From Candidatus Gastranaerophilales bacterium (GTDB lineage Bacteria > Cyanobacteriota > Vampirovibrionia > Gastranaerophilales > Gastranaerophilaceae), in NCBI GenBank assembly GCA_944326475.1, contig CALVEC010000011.1, forward strand, positions 1 through 64,000: a DNA stretch of 64,000 nucleotides, in the 5' to 3' direction. The notes under the pieces are model-generated. The model was not told where the DNA came from. It did not search any database and saw only the letters and a list, made by a program, of their open reading frames with translations. Within the stretch, counting starts at the first letter, position 1, and each line of letters begins with the position of its first letter. Below are positions 1-7,452 of this stretch, one piece after another. Position numbers and translations under genes: made by a program.

Positions 1-21
1 AAAGTCTTTAAACGAAAATTT

Positions 22-104
22 TCCGGCACAAGACCGGATAAATTTTCATTAAAATCCTAACAAGCTCTAACCGACGGTTCCGCCCGACAGGGGGGCACCC
101 CTGT
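22..104. other. non-coding stretch with small hairpins (window start)
   Basis: No gene is visible in the first 220 bases. The stretch holds a short hairpin TCCGG/CCGGA (about 22-38) and a GC-rich 7-bp hairpin ACAGGGG/CCCCTGT with loop GGCA (87-104). It stands out as C/G-rich against the surrounding low-GC DNA. I cannot assign a function; it could be the tail of a transcript or a repeat remnant. Confidence 0.4.
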
Positions 105-130
105 AACCCCCGTTTGGTCTGCACTTTATT

Positions 131-165
131 CCCTCTCCCAAAGAGATGGGAGTATAATTAGAGGA
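131..165. repeat. hairpin repeat, copy 1 (loop AAGAGA)
   Basis: The 15-mer TCCCAAAGAGATGGG occurs here and again near 27,376. In this copy the hairpin is CTCCCA/TGGGAG around loop AAGAGA (135-152), flanked by an outer CCTCT/AGAGG pair. The second copy keeps the loop but has different, still complementary stem bases, so the structure looks conserved rather than just the sequence. Confidence 0.5.
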
Positions 166-220
166 GAGTTGACATTAAACCCGTCTCCAATCTACTCTGA
201 TTTGTAAAATGTTTCAAACA

Positions 221-254
221 AAACCTCCGGCAGTGATTTCGCTGCCGGAGGTTT
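221..254 (-). terminator. terminator of rplI
   Basis: Perfect 13-bp stem AAACCTCCGGCAG/CTGCCGGAGGTTT with an 8-base loop, 15 bases past the rplI stop codon. Read on the minus strand it is followed by a T-rich tail (TTTTG), so it is a good intrinsic terminator. Confidence 0.85.
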
Positions 255-268
255 ATTAAAAACTGTGA

Positions 269-769
269 TTATTCTGCTGAATTTTCTTCTGATTCTTCAA
301 TAATTTCTTCTTTGATTACTTCAGAAGCTGTAACATTTATCGGAAGTTCTGTTTTGACTTTAGATGTCAACTTGATTAGCATTGTATAGCTTCCGAGTTT
401 GTTGATTGCGGCATCTACAGAAATATTTTTTCTGTCAATTTCAACACCGAGTTTTGCATGAAGTTCTTCAGCAAGTTTTTTTGTTGTGATAGTTCCGAAA
501 AGTTTTCCGCTTTCACCTGCTTTTGCAGTAAGTTCAATCTTTCCGAGTTCTTCAATTTTCTTAGCAAGTTCAAGAGCTTCCTGATGAAGTTTTTCCTGTT
601 TTGCTTTTATTCTTTGAATATTTTGTTCTCTGTTTTGTAAAGCACCTTTTGTAGCGATTTCTGCCAGGTTCTGGGGTATTAAAAAGTTTCTGGCATAGCC
701 GTCTTTTACGTTTACGACGTCGCCGGCTTCACCTACGTTTTGTACATCTTTTTTTAAAATTACTTGCAT
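269..769 (-). CDS. rplI: 50S ribosomal protein L9
   Basis: Ribosomal protein L9, which binds 23S rRNA at the base of the L1 stalk. The N-terminus MQVILKKDVQNVGEAGDVV and the following GYARNFLIP stretch are the classic L9 signature, followed by the long connecting helix (about residues 45-75) and the C-terminal rRNA-binding domain. At 166 residues it is longer than the usual ~148 because of a Glu-rich tail (last ~15 residues). The start ATG has AGGAGAAAG-type upstream sequence on the minus strand. It stands alone, with its own terminator, and is divergent from the U32-family gene. Confidence 0.97.
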   Translation of the reverse strand: MQVILKKDVQNVGEAGDVVNVKDGYARNFLIPQNLAEIATKGALQNREQNIQRIKAKQEKLHQEALELAKKIEELGKIELTAKAGESGKLFGTITTKKLAEELHAKLGVEIDRKNISVDAAINKLGSYTMLIKLTSKVKTELPINVTASEVIKEEIIEESEENSAE

Positions 770-849
770 ATCTTTCTCCTTGATTAGTTCTCTTTAAGTT
801 TATGGTAATAAAAACAAAAAAAAATGTCACCTGTTTTGCGTTATTAATG

Positions 850-861
850 TATAATTTTGTA
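850..861 (+). promoter_or_regulatory. -10 box giving a probable leaderless mRNA
   Basis: TATAAT at 850-855 ends exactly six bases before the ATG at 862, preceded by TG. Transcription would begin at or within a base of the start codon. No Shine-Dalgarno sequence is present. The same geometry is seen at rsmH and sulP. Confidence 0.55.
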
Positions 862-2634
862 ATGAATAGTATAGAATTACTCGCACCTGCCAAGAATAAA
901 GAATGTGCTTTTGCTGCTATAAATGCAGGCGCAGACGCTGTTTATATTGGTGCAGAATCTTTTGGCGCAAGAAAAAAAGCCGGAAATTCTTTAGAAGATT
1001 TGAGAGAAATAATTAATTATGCGCATAAGTTTCTTGTAAAAATTTATATTACTGTGAATACGCTTATTTTTGACAGTGAGCTTAGTTCTGTTGAACAATT
1101 GATATGGGATTTATATGATATTGGTGCTGATGCGGTAATATTTCAGGATTTTTCTGTTTTAAATATGAAATTGCCTCCAATTGCACTTCACGCCAGTACA
1201 CAATGCAACAATGATACGTTGGATAAGATAAAATTTCTAAAAGATTGTAATGTACAAAGGGTTGTGCTGCCGCGTGAATTTTCGATAGATGAAATTAGAA
1301 ATGTTACACAAAATATTGATATAGAAACAGAAGTTTTTGTGCATGGTGCATTGTGTGTCAGTTACAGCGGACAATGCTATTTTAGCAACTATATTGGGGG
1401 AAGAAGCGCTAATCGAGGAGAATGCGCGCAGCCTTGCAGAAAACAGTACTCAGTTGTTGATGAGGCAGGAAATGAAGTTATAAAAAAAGGATATCTGCTT
1501 TCTATGAAAGATAACAATCTTTCTGCGCATTTAAAAGAACTTTTGGAAGCGGGCGTAACCTCACTAAAAATAGAAGGTCGTCTGAAAGATGCTGATTATG
1601 TAAAAAATATTGTTGCATTTTACAGACGTGAGTTGGACAAAATATCAAACATGACTTCATTGGGTATGGTAATGGCTGACTTTTCCCCGAACCCTGAGAA
1701 AACATTTAACAGGGGGTATACGGATTTCTTTTTTGACGGTAAAAGAAAAATTTTTATAAACGCGCAGACACCTAAATTTGCCGGAGAAAAGGTCGGAAAA
1801 GTAGTTGCAATAAAAGGAAATGCAATAAAAACAGACAGCGCCCTACAGTTCTGTGCGGGTGACAAAATCGCCTATTTTGACAAGGAGGGTGAACTTACAG
1901 GCACGACAGTAATGCTGGTTGATAAAAATATTTTAACACTTAGAAATATCGGAAGTTTGAAAATCGGTTCTGAAATATACAGGAATTATGACGCAATATT
2001 TGCTAAAACTATTGAAAAAGCTGAATTTATTAGAAAAATACCGCTGGATATATTTGTAAACAACGAAAAAATAGTTTTTAAAACATATAAGAATTATTCT
2101 GTTGAATATACATTTACTGACAAACAAAGTGCAAAAAATATAGAAAAAGCACAAGACACAATTGAAAAACAGTTATCAAAACTTGGAGATACAGAATTTT
2201 TTGCACGAAAAACAAGAGTTGCAAAAGATTTTAATTTATTTTTCCCTGTGTCTGCTTTAAATAAAATAAGACGCAGTCTTGTTATACAGCTACAGAATGT
2301 GTGCGTGATGAATTATCCGTTTCAGCGCAGGGATATGAATTTTAAATTACCACAATATCCGGTAAAAAGAATAGATTATACATATAATATTACAAATGAA
2401 TCTGCAAAACGCTTTTATGAAAAGAATGGTTGTGATGTTCTTGAATATGCACCGGAACATACAAAAAAAGAACACCTTGTGCTTATGAAAACAAAACACT
2501 GCCTGCGGGATTATGCCGGAATTTGCTTGAAAAATTGCAAAGACAAAAGAAGATTGTTTCTTGTTGATGAAAGAGGAACTGAATACAGGCTGCAATTTGA
2601 TTGCAAGAACTGTATTATGCACATAGAGGTCTAA
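862..2634 (+). CDS. peptidase U32-family protein (RlhA/TrhP-like RNA hydroxylase group)
   Basis: Member of the U32 'collagenase-like' family, whose characterised bacterial members (RlhA, TrhP) hydroxylate RNA bases rather than cleave proteins. The N-terminus IELLAPAKNKECAFAAINAG is the usual family start. The family signature lies near residues 160-200 with cysteines in SGQCYF, GECAQPC. The C-terminus has further paired cysteines (KHCLRDYAGIC ... DCKNC) as in long U32 proteins, plausible Fe-S ligands. I chose ATG 862 (590 residues) over an upstream ATG at 802, because the extra 20 residues lack family similarity and overlap the promoter. The exact RNA target cannot be told from sequence. Confidence 0.85.
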   Translation: MNSIELLAPAKNKECAFAAINAGADAVYIGAESFGARKKAGNSLEDLREIINYAHKFLVKIYITVNTLIFDSELSSVEQLIWDLYDIGADAVIFQDFSVLNMKLPPIALHASTQCNNDTLDKIKFLKDCNVQRVVLPREFSIDEIRNVTQNIDIETEVFVHGALCVSYSGQCYFSNYIGGRSANRGECAQPCRKQYSVVDEAGNEVIKKGYLLSMKDNNLSAHLKELLEAGVTSLKIEGRLKDADYVKNIVAFYRRELDKISNMTSLGMVMADFSPNPEKTFNRGYTDFFFDGKRKIFINAQTPKFAGEKVGKVVAIKGNAIKTDSALQFCAGDKIAYFDKEGELTGTTVMLVDKNILTLRNIGSLKIGSEIYRNYDAIFAKTIEKAEFIRKIPLDIFVNNEKIVFKTYKNYSVEYTFTDKQSAKNIEKAQDTIEKQLSKLGDTEFFARKTRVAKDFNLFFPVSALNKIRRSLVIQLQNVCVMNYPFQRRDMNFKLPQYPVKRIDYTYNITNESAKRFYEKNGCDVLEYAPEHTKKEHLVLMKTKHCLRDYAGICLKNCKDKRRLFLVDERGTEYRLQFDCKNCIMHIEV

Positions 2635-2657
2635 TATATATTCTGGTTAAAAAAATA

Positions 2658-2699
2658 GCTCCCCTGATATCGTTGGATTCTTTGGGGGGGGCAATTTTT
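2658..2699 (+). terminator. probable terminator after the U32 gene
   Basis: Stem GCTCCCC (2658-2664) pairs with GGGGGGC (2686-2692) with one G-T wobble and a 21-base loop, followed by a short T run. The long loop makes it weaker than the others in the window. Confidence 0.5.
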
Positions 2700-2803
2700 G
2701 TAAAAATTTTTTTAAAAAATATTTGCAATTTTTAAATATTTATTGTAAACTATCATGCATAACGAGTTTCGAGGTAATTCAAGAAGGAAAAGAGGATGTA
2801 AAA

Positions 2804-2881
2804 ATGCTAAAAACATTGATTTTTGAAGCTAATTCCAAAATTTTTTCAAAAAGAATACCCAACTGGGTGATATTCTTTTAG
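2804..2881 (+). CDS. possible 25-residue leader peptide before the response regulator
   Basis: A short open frame (MLKTLIFEANSKIFSK...) preceded by a purine-rich GAGGATG sequence and ending 16 bases before the response-regulator start. It may be a leader peptide or an untranslated leader. I recognise no family, and the only support is the ribosome-binding-like sequence and the position. Confidence 0.25.
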   Translation: MLKTLIFEANSKIFSKRIPNWVIFF

Positions 2882-2897
2882 TCAAATAATATGTATT

Positions 2898-3590
2898 ATG
2901 AAAAAAACTTTTTTGGATATAACGAAAATGTTAAACAAACGCATATCAGTATACATCGCAGATAATTACAAATTGACGAGAATGTGCGCCAAGCAAGTTC
3001 TCACCGAGGACGGCTCATTCGAGATATATGGTGATTTCTGTTCCGGTGAAGAAGTTATAGAACAAATGCAAATAAAACCGGCTGATATGGTTATACTTGA
3101 TATCGAATTGAACGGTATGGACGGAATCAACACAGCAAGATACATAAAAGAAAATTTCAGAAATACCAGAGTAATTGTTTACACTTCAAATAAAAACAAA
3201 AAGGTAATTAATCAGGCATTTAAAATCGGTGCACAAGGATGTTTTTTAAAAGAACAGAACCCTCTTTTGTTACCAGCCATCTTAAAGGTAATACAAAACG
3301 GAGTTATGTGCATTGATATGTCGATAAGTAATTGTATCGAAATAGCAAGGAATAAAACAGCTATGAATAATGAAAAAGAAAACTATGGTATAAACCTCAG
3401 TGAATTAACTGACGATGAAATTGAAATGATGAGATGCATCGCAAAAGGCAATAGCAATAACGTTATTGCTGAAAAATTTAACATAAGCCCGAATACGGTT
3501 AAAGTCAGAGTTTCAAAATTGACAGAAAAACTAAATGCACAAGATCGTATTCAAGTTGCTGTTATTGCTGCAAAATGCAATCTCGTTTAG
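2898..3590 (+). CDS. LuxR/NarL-family response regulator
   Basis: Two-component response regulator: receiver domain (about residues 17-130) then a LuxR-type helix-turn-helix (about 165-228). The phospho-acceptor is D68 in VILDIELNGMDG, and the conserved receiver Lys lies in CFLKEQ. The HTH has the typical LTDDEIEMMRCIAKGNSNN / ISPNTVKVRVSKL pattern. An internal ATG at codon 11 (MLNKRISV) is an alternative start closer to the receiver domain. It is followed after 18 bases by a histidine kinase gene, so the two very probably form one operon and signalling pair. Target genes are unknown. Confidence 0.9.
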   Translation: MKKTFLDITKMLNKRISVYIADNYKLTRMCAKQVLTEDGSFEIYGDFCSGEEVIEQMQIKPADMVILDIELNGMDGINTARYIKENFRNTRVIVYTSNKNKKVINQAFKIGAQGCFLKEQNPLLLPAILKVIQNGVMCIDMSISNCIEIARNKTAMNNEKENYGINLSELTDDEIEMMRCIAKGNSNNVIAEKFNISPNTVKVRVSKLTEKLNAQDRIQVAVIAAKCNLV

Positions 3591-3608
3591 AAAAGAGAGA
3601 GAAACTAA

Positions 3609-5246
3609 ATGAGACAAAAAATACTATTTTTGCCGGTCGGAATCGGACTTGCATTAACTGTATTTGTTTTTTACAAAACCGAATTTTACAATATTAAAAA
3701 TATTTTTTGGTTTTTATTTGTGCTCTTTTGTGTTTCTCTAATTTTTTATTCACGTAAGCATTTTAAAATTCAGGCAGAAAAGCAATTAATTGATATTTGT
3801 CAGATTTTTCAAAACTCACCGGATTTGATATATTACAAAAATAAAAAAGGGAAGTATATTACTTGCAATTTGAGTTTTGCAAAAGCTCACGGCTTTGATA
3901 CGGTCGATGATGTTATTGGTAAAGAAGAAAATGAATTGTATGACAAAGCAATACTTGACGAATTAAAACGCATTGACGACAAAATTATTAAAACAGGTGT
4001 GCCTGTGCGATTTTTAAAAATGAGCAAAGTCAATTCAGAAAATTTGTTTGTACACGAAGTAGTAAAAATACCTGTTAAAGTTCAAGGCAAAATATCGGGA
4101 ATTGCGGCAATAGGACGGGATGTTACAGAGCAGTATAAATTGCAGGAATATTTGATATACAAACAGGCTCAACTAAGCTCTTTTTTGAATAATACATCAC
4201 TTTATATTTTTATGCTTGATTTAGACGGAAAAATTCTTCTCGGCAATGAAAAATTTAATGAACTCATAGGACTGGATGATGGCGCCTGCCTGGGTAAAAC
4301 AATAAAAGATACTGTTCTTTCCGGTTATTATGACGTTTTGCTTAAGGATTTTAATGAAGTCGTATCTGAAAAATCAGTGAGAACAAATGATATCTTCATT
4401 GAATTAAACGAAGAAAAAAGCTGGTTAAAGGTAGTAAAAGCTCCGGTTTTTGACAAAAACCAGAAAGTAATCGGCGTATCTTGCGTTATGAACAACATAA
4501 ATGAAGAAGTAAAACTAAATGAATTAAAGGATATGTTTTGGGCATCTCTTTCACACGATTTAAAAACACCACTCACTGCACAAATCAGGGCTCTTGATCT
4601 TGTATTAAAAAATTCGTTTGGCAAACTGTCTGATGCCCAAAGAGATATTATTGAACAAATATGGGGCTCTAATAAACAACTTTATCGAATGGTCACAAAC
4701 CTTTTAAACACATACAAAAACGAAGACGGACTTGTCAGACTGCAGTTTTCCAAAATTCACCTAAAGCGGTTGACAGAAGATGTTATTCAGGAATTAACAC
4801 TTTTTATCAGAGAACGAAATTTGAAGATAGAATTTAGTGAAAATCCTGAAAGTGATGTTATAAGCGCAGATGAACAGGAAATCAGACGTGTTATTTTGAA
4901 CCTTCTTTCAAATGCCGTATTCTATGCAGACAACGGCACAAATGTTCGTATTGCAATGCACAATGATGGTAATGAATTTGTGTATGAAGTTACGAATAAT
5001 TCCAATTACATTGAAAAAGAATCGCTTGCACAGCTTTTTGATAAATATGTTTCAGTTTGCAAGAATGTAAAAAGAACAGGTACAGGTTTGGGGCTTTATG
5101 CATCAAGGCAGATTATTCACGCCCATAACGGATTTATGCTTGCAAAAAGCTATATTGAAGGATATAATATGTTTGGTTTCGTAGTGCCTGTGAATCAAGA
5201 AAAACAGGTTAATACAGACAGACCGGAAATTATTAAAAATCTGTAA
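3609..5246 (+). CDS. membrane PAS-containing sensor histidine kinase
   Basis: Sensor kinase partner of the preceding regulator. Two transmembrane segments (about residues 4-20 and 30-47) with almost nothing between them, so it probably senses inside the membrane or cytoplasm. Two PAS-like domains follow (about 62-170 and 185-300). The H-box is SLSHDLKTPL with phospho-acceptor H316; the N-box (ILNLLSNAVFYA) and the G-box GTGLGLYASR near 495 complete the HATPase domain. Start ATG follows AGAGAGAAA. The ligand cannot be told. Confidence 0.9.
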   Translation: MRQKILFLPVGIGLALTVFVFYKTEFYNIKNIFWFLFVLFCVSLIFYSRKHFKIQAEKQLIDICQIFQNSPDLIYYKNKKGKYITCNLSFAKAHGFDTVDDVIGKEENELYDKAILDELKRIDDKIIKTGVPVRFLKMSKVNSENLFVHEVVKIPVKVQGKISGIAAIGRDVTEQYKLQEYLIYKQAQLSSFLNNTSLYIFMLDLDGKILLGNEKFNELIGLDDGACLGKTIKDTVLSGYYDVLLKDFNEVVSEKSVRTNDIFIELNEEKSWLKVVKAPVFDKNQKVIGVSCVMNNINEEVKLNELKDMFWASLSHDLKTPLTAQIRALDLVLKNSFGKLSDAQRDIIEQIWGSNKQLYRMVTNLLNTYKNEDGLVRLQFSKIHLKRLTEDVIQELTLFIRERNLKIEFSENPESDVISADEQEIRRVILNLLSNAVFYADNGTNVRIAMHNDGNEFVYEVTNNSNYIEKESLAQLFDKYVSVCKNVKRTGTGLGLYASRQIIHAHNGFMLAKSYIEGYNMFGFVVPVNQEKQVNTDRPEIIKNL

Positions 5247-5320
5247 ATTTTTATTAAAATTTGCAAAAAAATATCGTTTTATGCTTTAAAATAAATATAG
5301 AAGTATAAAGGATGTGTGTT

Positions 5321-5830
5321 ATGTTAGATGTGAACAGATTGTATCCGCAGTATTCAGTTTCATCCGAAAGGAGAAAGCAGAATATATCTGTACCCTTTGA
5401 ACGGCGCTCAGGAAATGACAGACGCGCAGAAGAAAGAGTCGCCATGGATGCAAATCTGACAAGGGACATTTTTGAAGTCAGAAATTCTATATCGGAGCTT
5501 CACAAATCTACCCAAAAAAATGCTGAGAAATTGCAGATAGATTCCCCTTCTGCAATTTCAACTCCGGTCGCTTTAGAGGCTGACAAATTTGTTAAAACGG
5601 AAAAAACAAAACAGACAGAACCCGTTAATAAAACATATGAACCTCCGTCAACGATGGCATTGATGGGCGGAATCCTTGCTGTTGCAATGGGGGGTGTTAT
5701 AGCTACTACGCTTCTCGGAACGGCAGGTGCTGTTATTGCAGTTGGCTTTGGCGCATACATAGGCGGAAAAGTCTTGAAGCAGGCTATTGTAAATCAAATA
5801 GTTGAAAACGAAAAGAACAAAAAACTCTAA
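5321..5830 (+). CDS. unknown protein with C-terminal Gly/Ala-rich membrane hairpin
   Basis: 169 residues, no family recognised. The N-terminal two-thirds is charged and soluble (an Arg-rich stretch ERRSGNDRRAEERVA near residues 23-40, then a Thr/Lys-rich linker). The C-terminus (about 110-155) has two short Gly/Ala-rich hydrophobic segments joined at GTAGAVIAVGFGAYIGG, suggesting a tail-anchored or glycine-zipper membrane protein. ATG 5321 is preferred to ATG 5312 because AAGGA lies 9 bases before it and would be too close to 5312. Confidence 0.6.
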   Translation: MLDVNRLYPQYSVSSERRKQNISVPFERRSGNDRRAEERVAMDANLTRDIFEVRNSISELHKSTQKNAEKLQIDSPSAISTPVALEADKFVKTEKTKQTEPVNKTYEPPSTMALMGGILAVAMGGVIATTLLGTAGAVIAVGFGAYIGGKVLKQAIVNQIVENEKNKKL

Positions 5831-5885
5831 TTATTGTTTGTGATTAAAGTTTGATTTTTATTGAAACAGCCGCATTCTGTATTTA

Positions 5886-6350
5886 TTAGTATCCAATTGA
5901 CCATTGAAAAGGCTTTTTGGTTTTATTTTGCTGGAGCTTATTGAGTGGTTTTGTTGATGAAACAGCAACAGGCTCTTTTACCTCAATCACATTTTGCGCC
6001 TTATGTAAAAGATTTTTCTTTTGCATTGCTTTATCGACATTATAATAAGATTTTAAATAGTCCAGTTTATTTTGAAGTTCAACATTTTCATCGTTAAGCA
6101 TAAGCGTTTGTTTTCTGTATTTATTCAGCGTAACTTCGCTTGCCGTGACAAAATAATAGCTAACCGCCGACAACATTATAAACACTACTAAAATTGAACA
6201 CAAAGTTCTGTTGACTCTAGCCACAGCCATTTCCTTATAAGTCTTACATTTGGGGAAATATCCGTCAATAATCGGATTTTGGGTGTAAGTTTTCTGAGTG
6301 TTTGGTCGATATACTGTGTATTGCGAATTTCCAATTGCCGGTCTTGTCAA
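5886..6350 (-). CDS. FtsL-like single-pass membrane coiled-coil protein
   Basis: 154 residues with one transmembrane segment (about residues 48-68, LCSILVVFIMLSAVSYYFV) followed by a coiled-coil (about 72-105), a cytoplasmic N-terminus and an outside C-terminus. This layout, plus its place two bases after rsmH, is that of FtsL, which with FtsB and FtsQ activates septal peptidoglycan synthesis. FtsL is poorly conserved, so the call rests on topology and position. The N-terminus is longer than in E. coli FtsL. No pbp3/mur genes follow, so the dcw cluster is dispersed here. Confidence 0.6.
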   Translation of the reverse strand: MTRPAIGNSQYTVYRPNTQKTYTQNPIIDGYFPKCKTYKEMAVARVNRTLCSILVVFIMLSAVSYYFVTASEVTLNKYRKQTLMLNDENVELQNKLDYLKSYYNVDKAMQKKNLLHKAQNVIEVKEPVAVSSTKPLNKLQQNKTKKPFQWSIGY

Positions 6351-6351
6351 T

Positions 6352-7299
6352 TTAGTTCTCCCATGACGATATCTTTTTTGCGACTCTCAGTTTTGCACTT
6401 CGAGACGGCGGATTATCCTTAACTTCTAATTCTGTTGCTAATAGCGGTTTTTTTGTTATCAACTCCAGCATCGGCGGCTTGCAGTGACAAATCGGTTCAT
6501 TCGGTTTGCAGCGGCATTTTGCCGAATAGTACTTGAAAATTTGCTTTACCAGTCTGTCTTCAAGTGAGTGAAAACTTATTATACTTATTATAGCACCAAC
6601 TGATAATAATGTAAGCACATCATTCAATGTATTTTTTACATTTTGAAGCTCGTGGTTGACTTCTATCCTAATCGCTTGAAATACGCGGGTTGCAGGGTGA
6701 ATTTTTTGGTTCGTAAAGGGGACTGATTTTTTTATTAAATCCGCCAATTCCGTTGTTGTATCGATAGTTTTATTTTTTCTGTAATTTACAATATTTTTTA
6801 CAATTCTTTTTGTAAATCTTTCTTCACCGTATTCGCTAATTATCCGTATAAGCTCGTCTTCACTGTATTTATTGACAACATCGTAAGCGCTGAAGTCGGA
6901 ATTTTGGTCGAATCTCATATCCAGCGGGGCTTCTTTAGAAAAAGAAAAGCCTCTTTCCTGCTTTGTGAGCTGATGATAGGATGCACCAAGGTCGAAAATG
7001 ATACCGCCTGTTATCTTTTCTATCCCTAGGTCTTGCAAAACATTCTTAATATTTGTATAAGATTCTTTAATGATTGTTAAGTTTTTGTAATCTTTCAACC
7101 TTTCTCTGGAGTATTCAATTGCATCGCTGTCTACATCGAATGCAATAAGGCGTCCGTCAGGCTGGATTTTTTGCAGAATAAGCTCTGAATGACCGCCGCC
7201 GCCGAGAGTTGCGTCAACGTAAATTTTTCCGTTTTCGCATTCCAAAGCGTCAACTGCTTCATGTGCCATTACCGTGTAGTGTTTAAAATCCTTCAACAT
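6352..7299 (-). CDS. rsmH: 16S rRNA (cytosine-1402-N4)-methyltransferase
   Basis: RsmH (MraW) methylates N4 of C1402 in the 16S rRNA decoding centre using S-adenosylmethionine. The N-terminus reads HYTVMAHEAVDAL, then the SAM-binding DATLGGGGHSE, the FDLGASYHQL stretch, and the late SFHSLEDRLVK motif, all typical. Length 315 with the ATG at 7299. An ATG eight codons upstream exists but its codons coincide with the -10 box. It is followed directly by the ftsL-like gene, the usual mraW-ftsL order. Confidence 0.95.
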   Translation of the reverse strand: MLKDFKHYTVMAHEAVDALECENGKIYVDATLGGGGHSELILQKIQPDGRLIAFDVDSDAIEYSRERLKDYKNLTIIKESYTNIKNVLQDLGIEKITGGIIFDLGASYHQLTKQERGFSFSKEAPLDMRFDQNSDFSAYDVVNKYSEDELIRIISEYGEERFTKRIVKNIVNYRKNKTIDTTTELADLIKKSVPFTNQKIHPATRVFQAIRIEVNHELQNVKNTLNDVLTLLSVGAIISIISFHSLEDRLVKQIFKYYSAKCRCKPNEPICHCKPPMLELITKKPLLATELEVKDNPPSRSAKLRVAKKISSWEN

Positions 7300-7325
7300 A
7301 TTTTTATAATAATATAAAAACAAAT
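7300..7325 (-). promoter_or_regulatory. rsmH -10 box, probable leaderless start
   Basis: On the minus strand TATTAT occupies -12 to -7 relative to the ATG at 7299, so transcription would start at the A of the ATG. No Shine-Dalgarno sequence is seen. The sequence lies between the divergent rsmH and sulP genes. Confidence 0.5.
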
Positions 7326-7437
7326 TTTAATGTTAGTCACCCGGGTATATTTTGTGTTTTGTTCATTTAGTCAACAGAAATTTGCCTTGGTTGTCTTGCT
7401 TGTTATCCGTGTTGTTATACCATTTTTATGGATTTTA

Positions 7438-7446
7438 TGGTATAAA
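7438..7446 (+). promoter_or_regulatory. extended -10 of sulP, probable leaderless start
   Basis: TGG followed by TATAAA (7441-7446), ending six bases before ATG 7453. This is an extended -10 element with the same start-codon spacing as the U32 and rsmH genes. Confidence 0.5.
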
Positions 7447-7452
7447 AACAAA

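Noticed and set aside
802-861. Longer N-terminus for the U32 protein (ATG 802).
   Set aside because: The extra residues overlap a -10 box and lack family similarity; the ATG at 862 starts the usual motif.
7330-7452. Longer N-terminus for the SulP protein (ATG 7330).
   Set aside because: The added 41 residues include an unusual hydrophobic segment encoded across the promoter; ATG 7453 starts at the conserved first helix.
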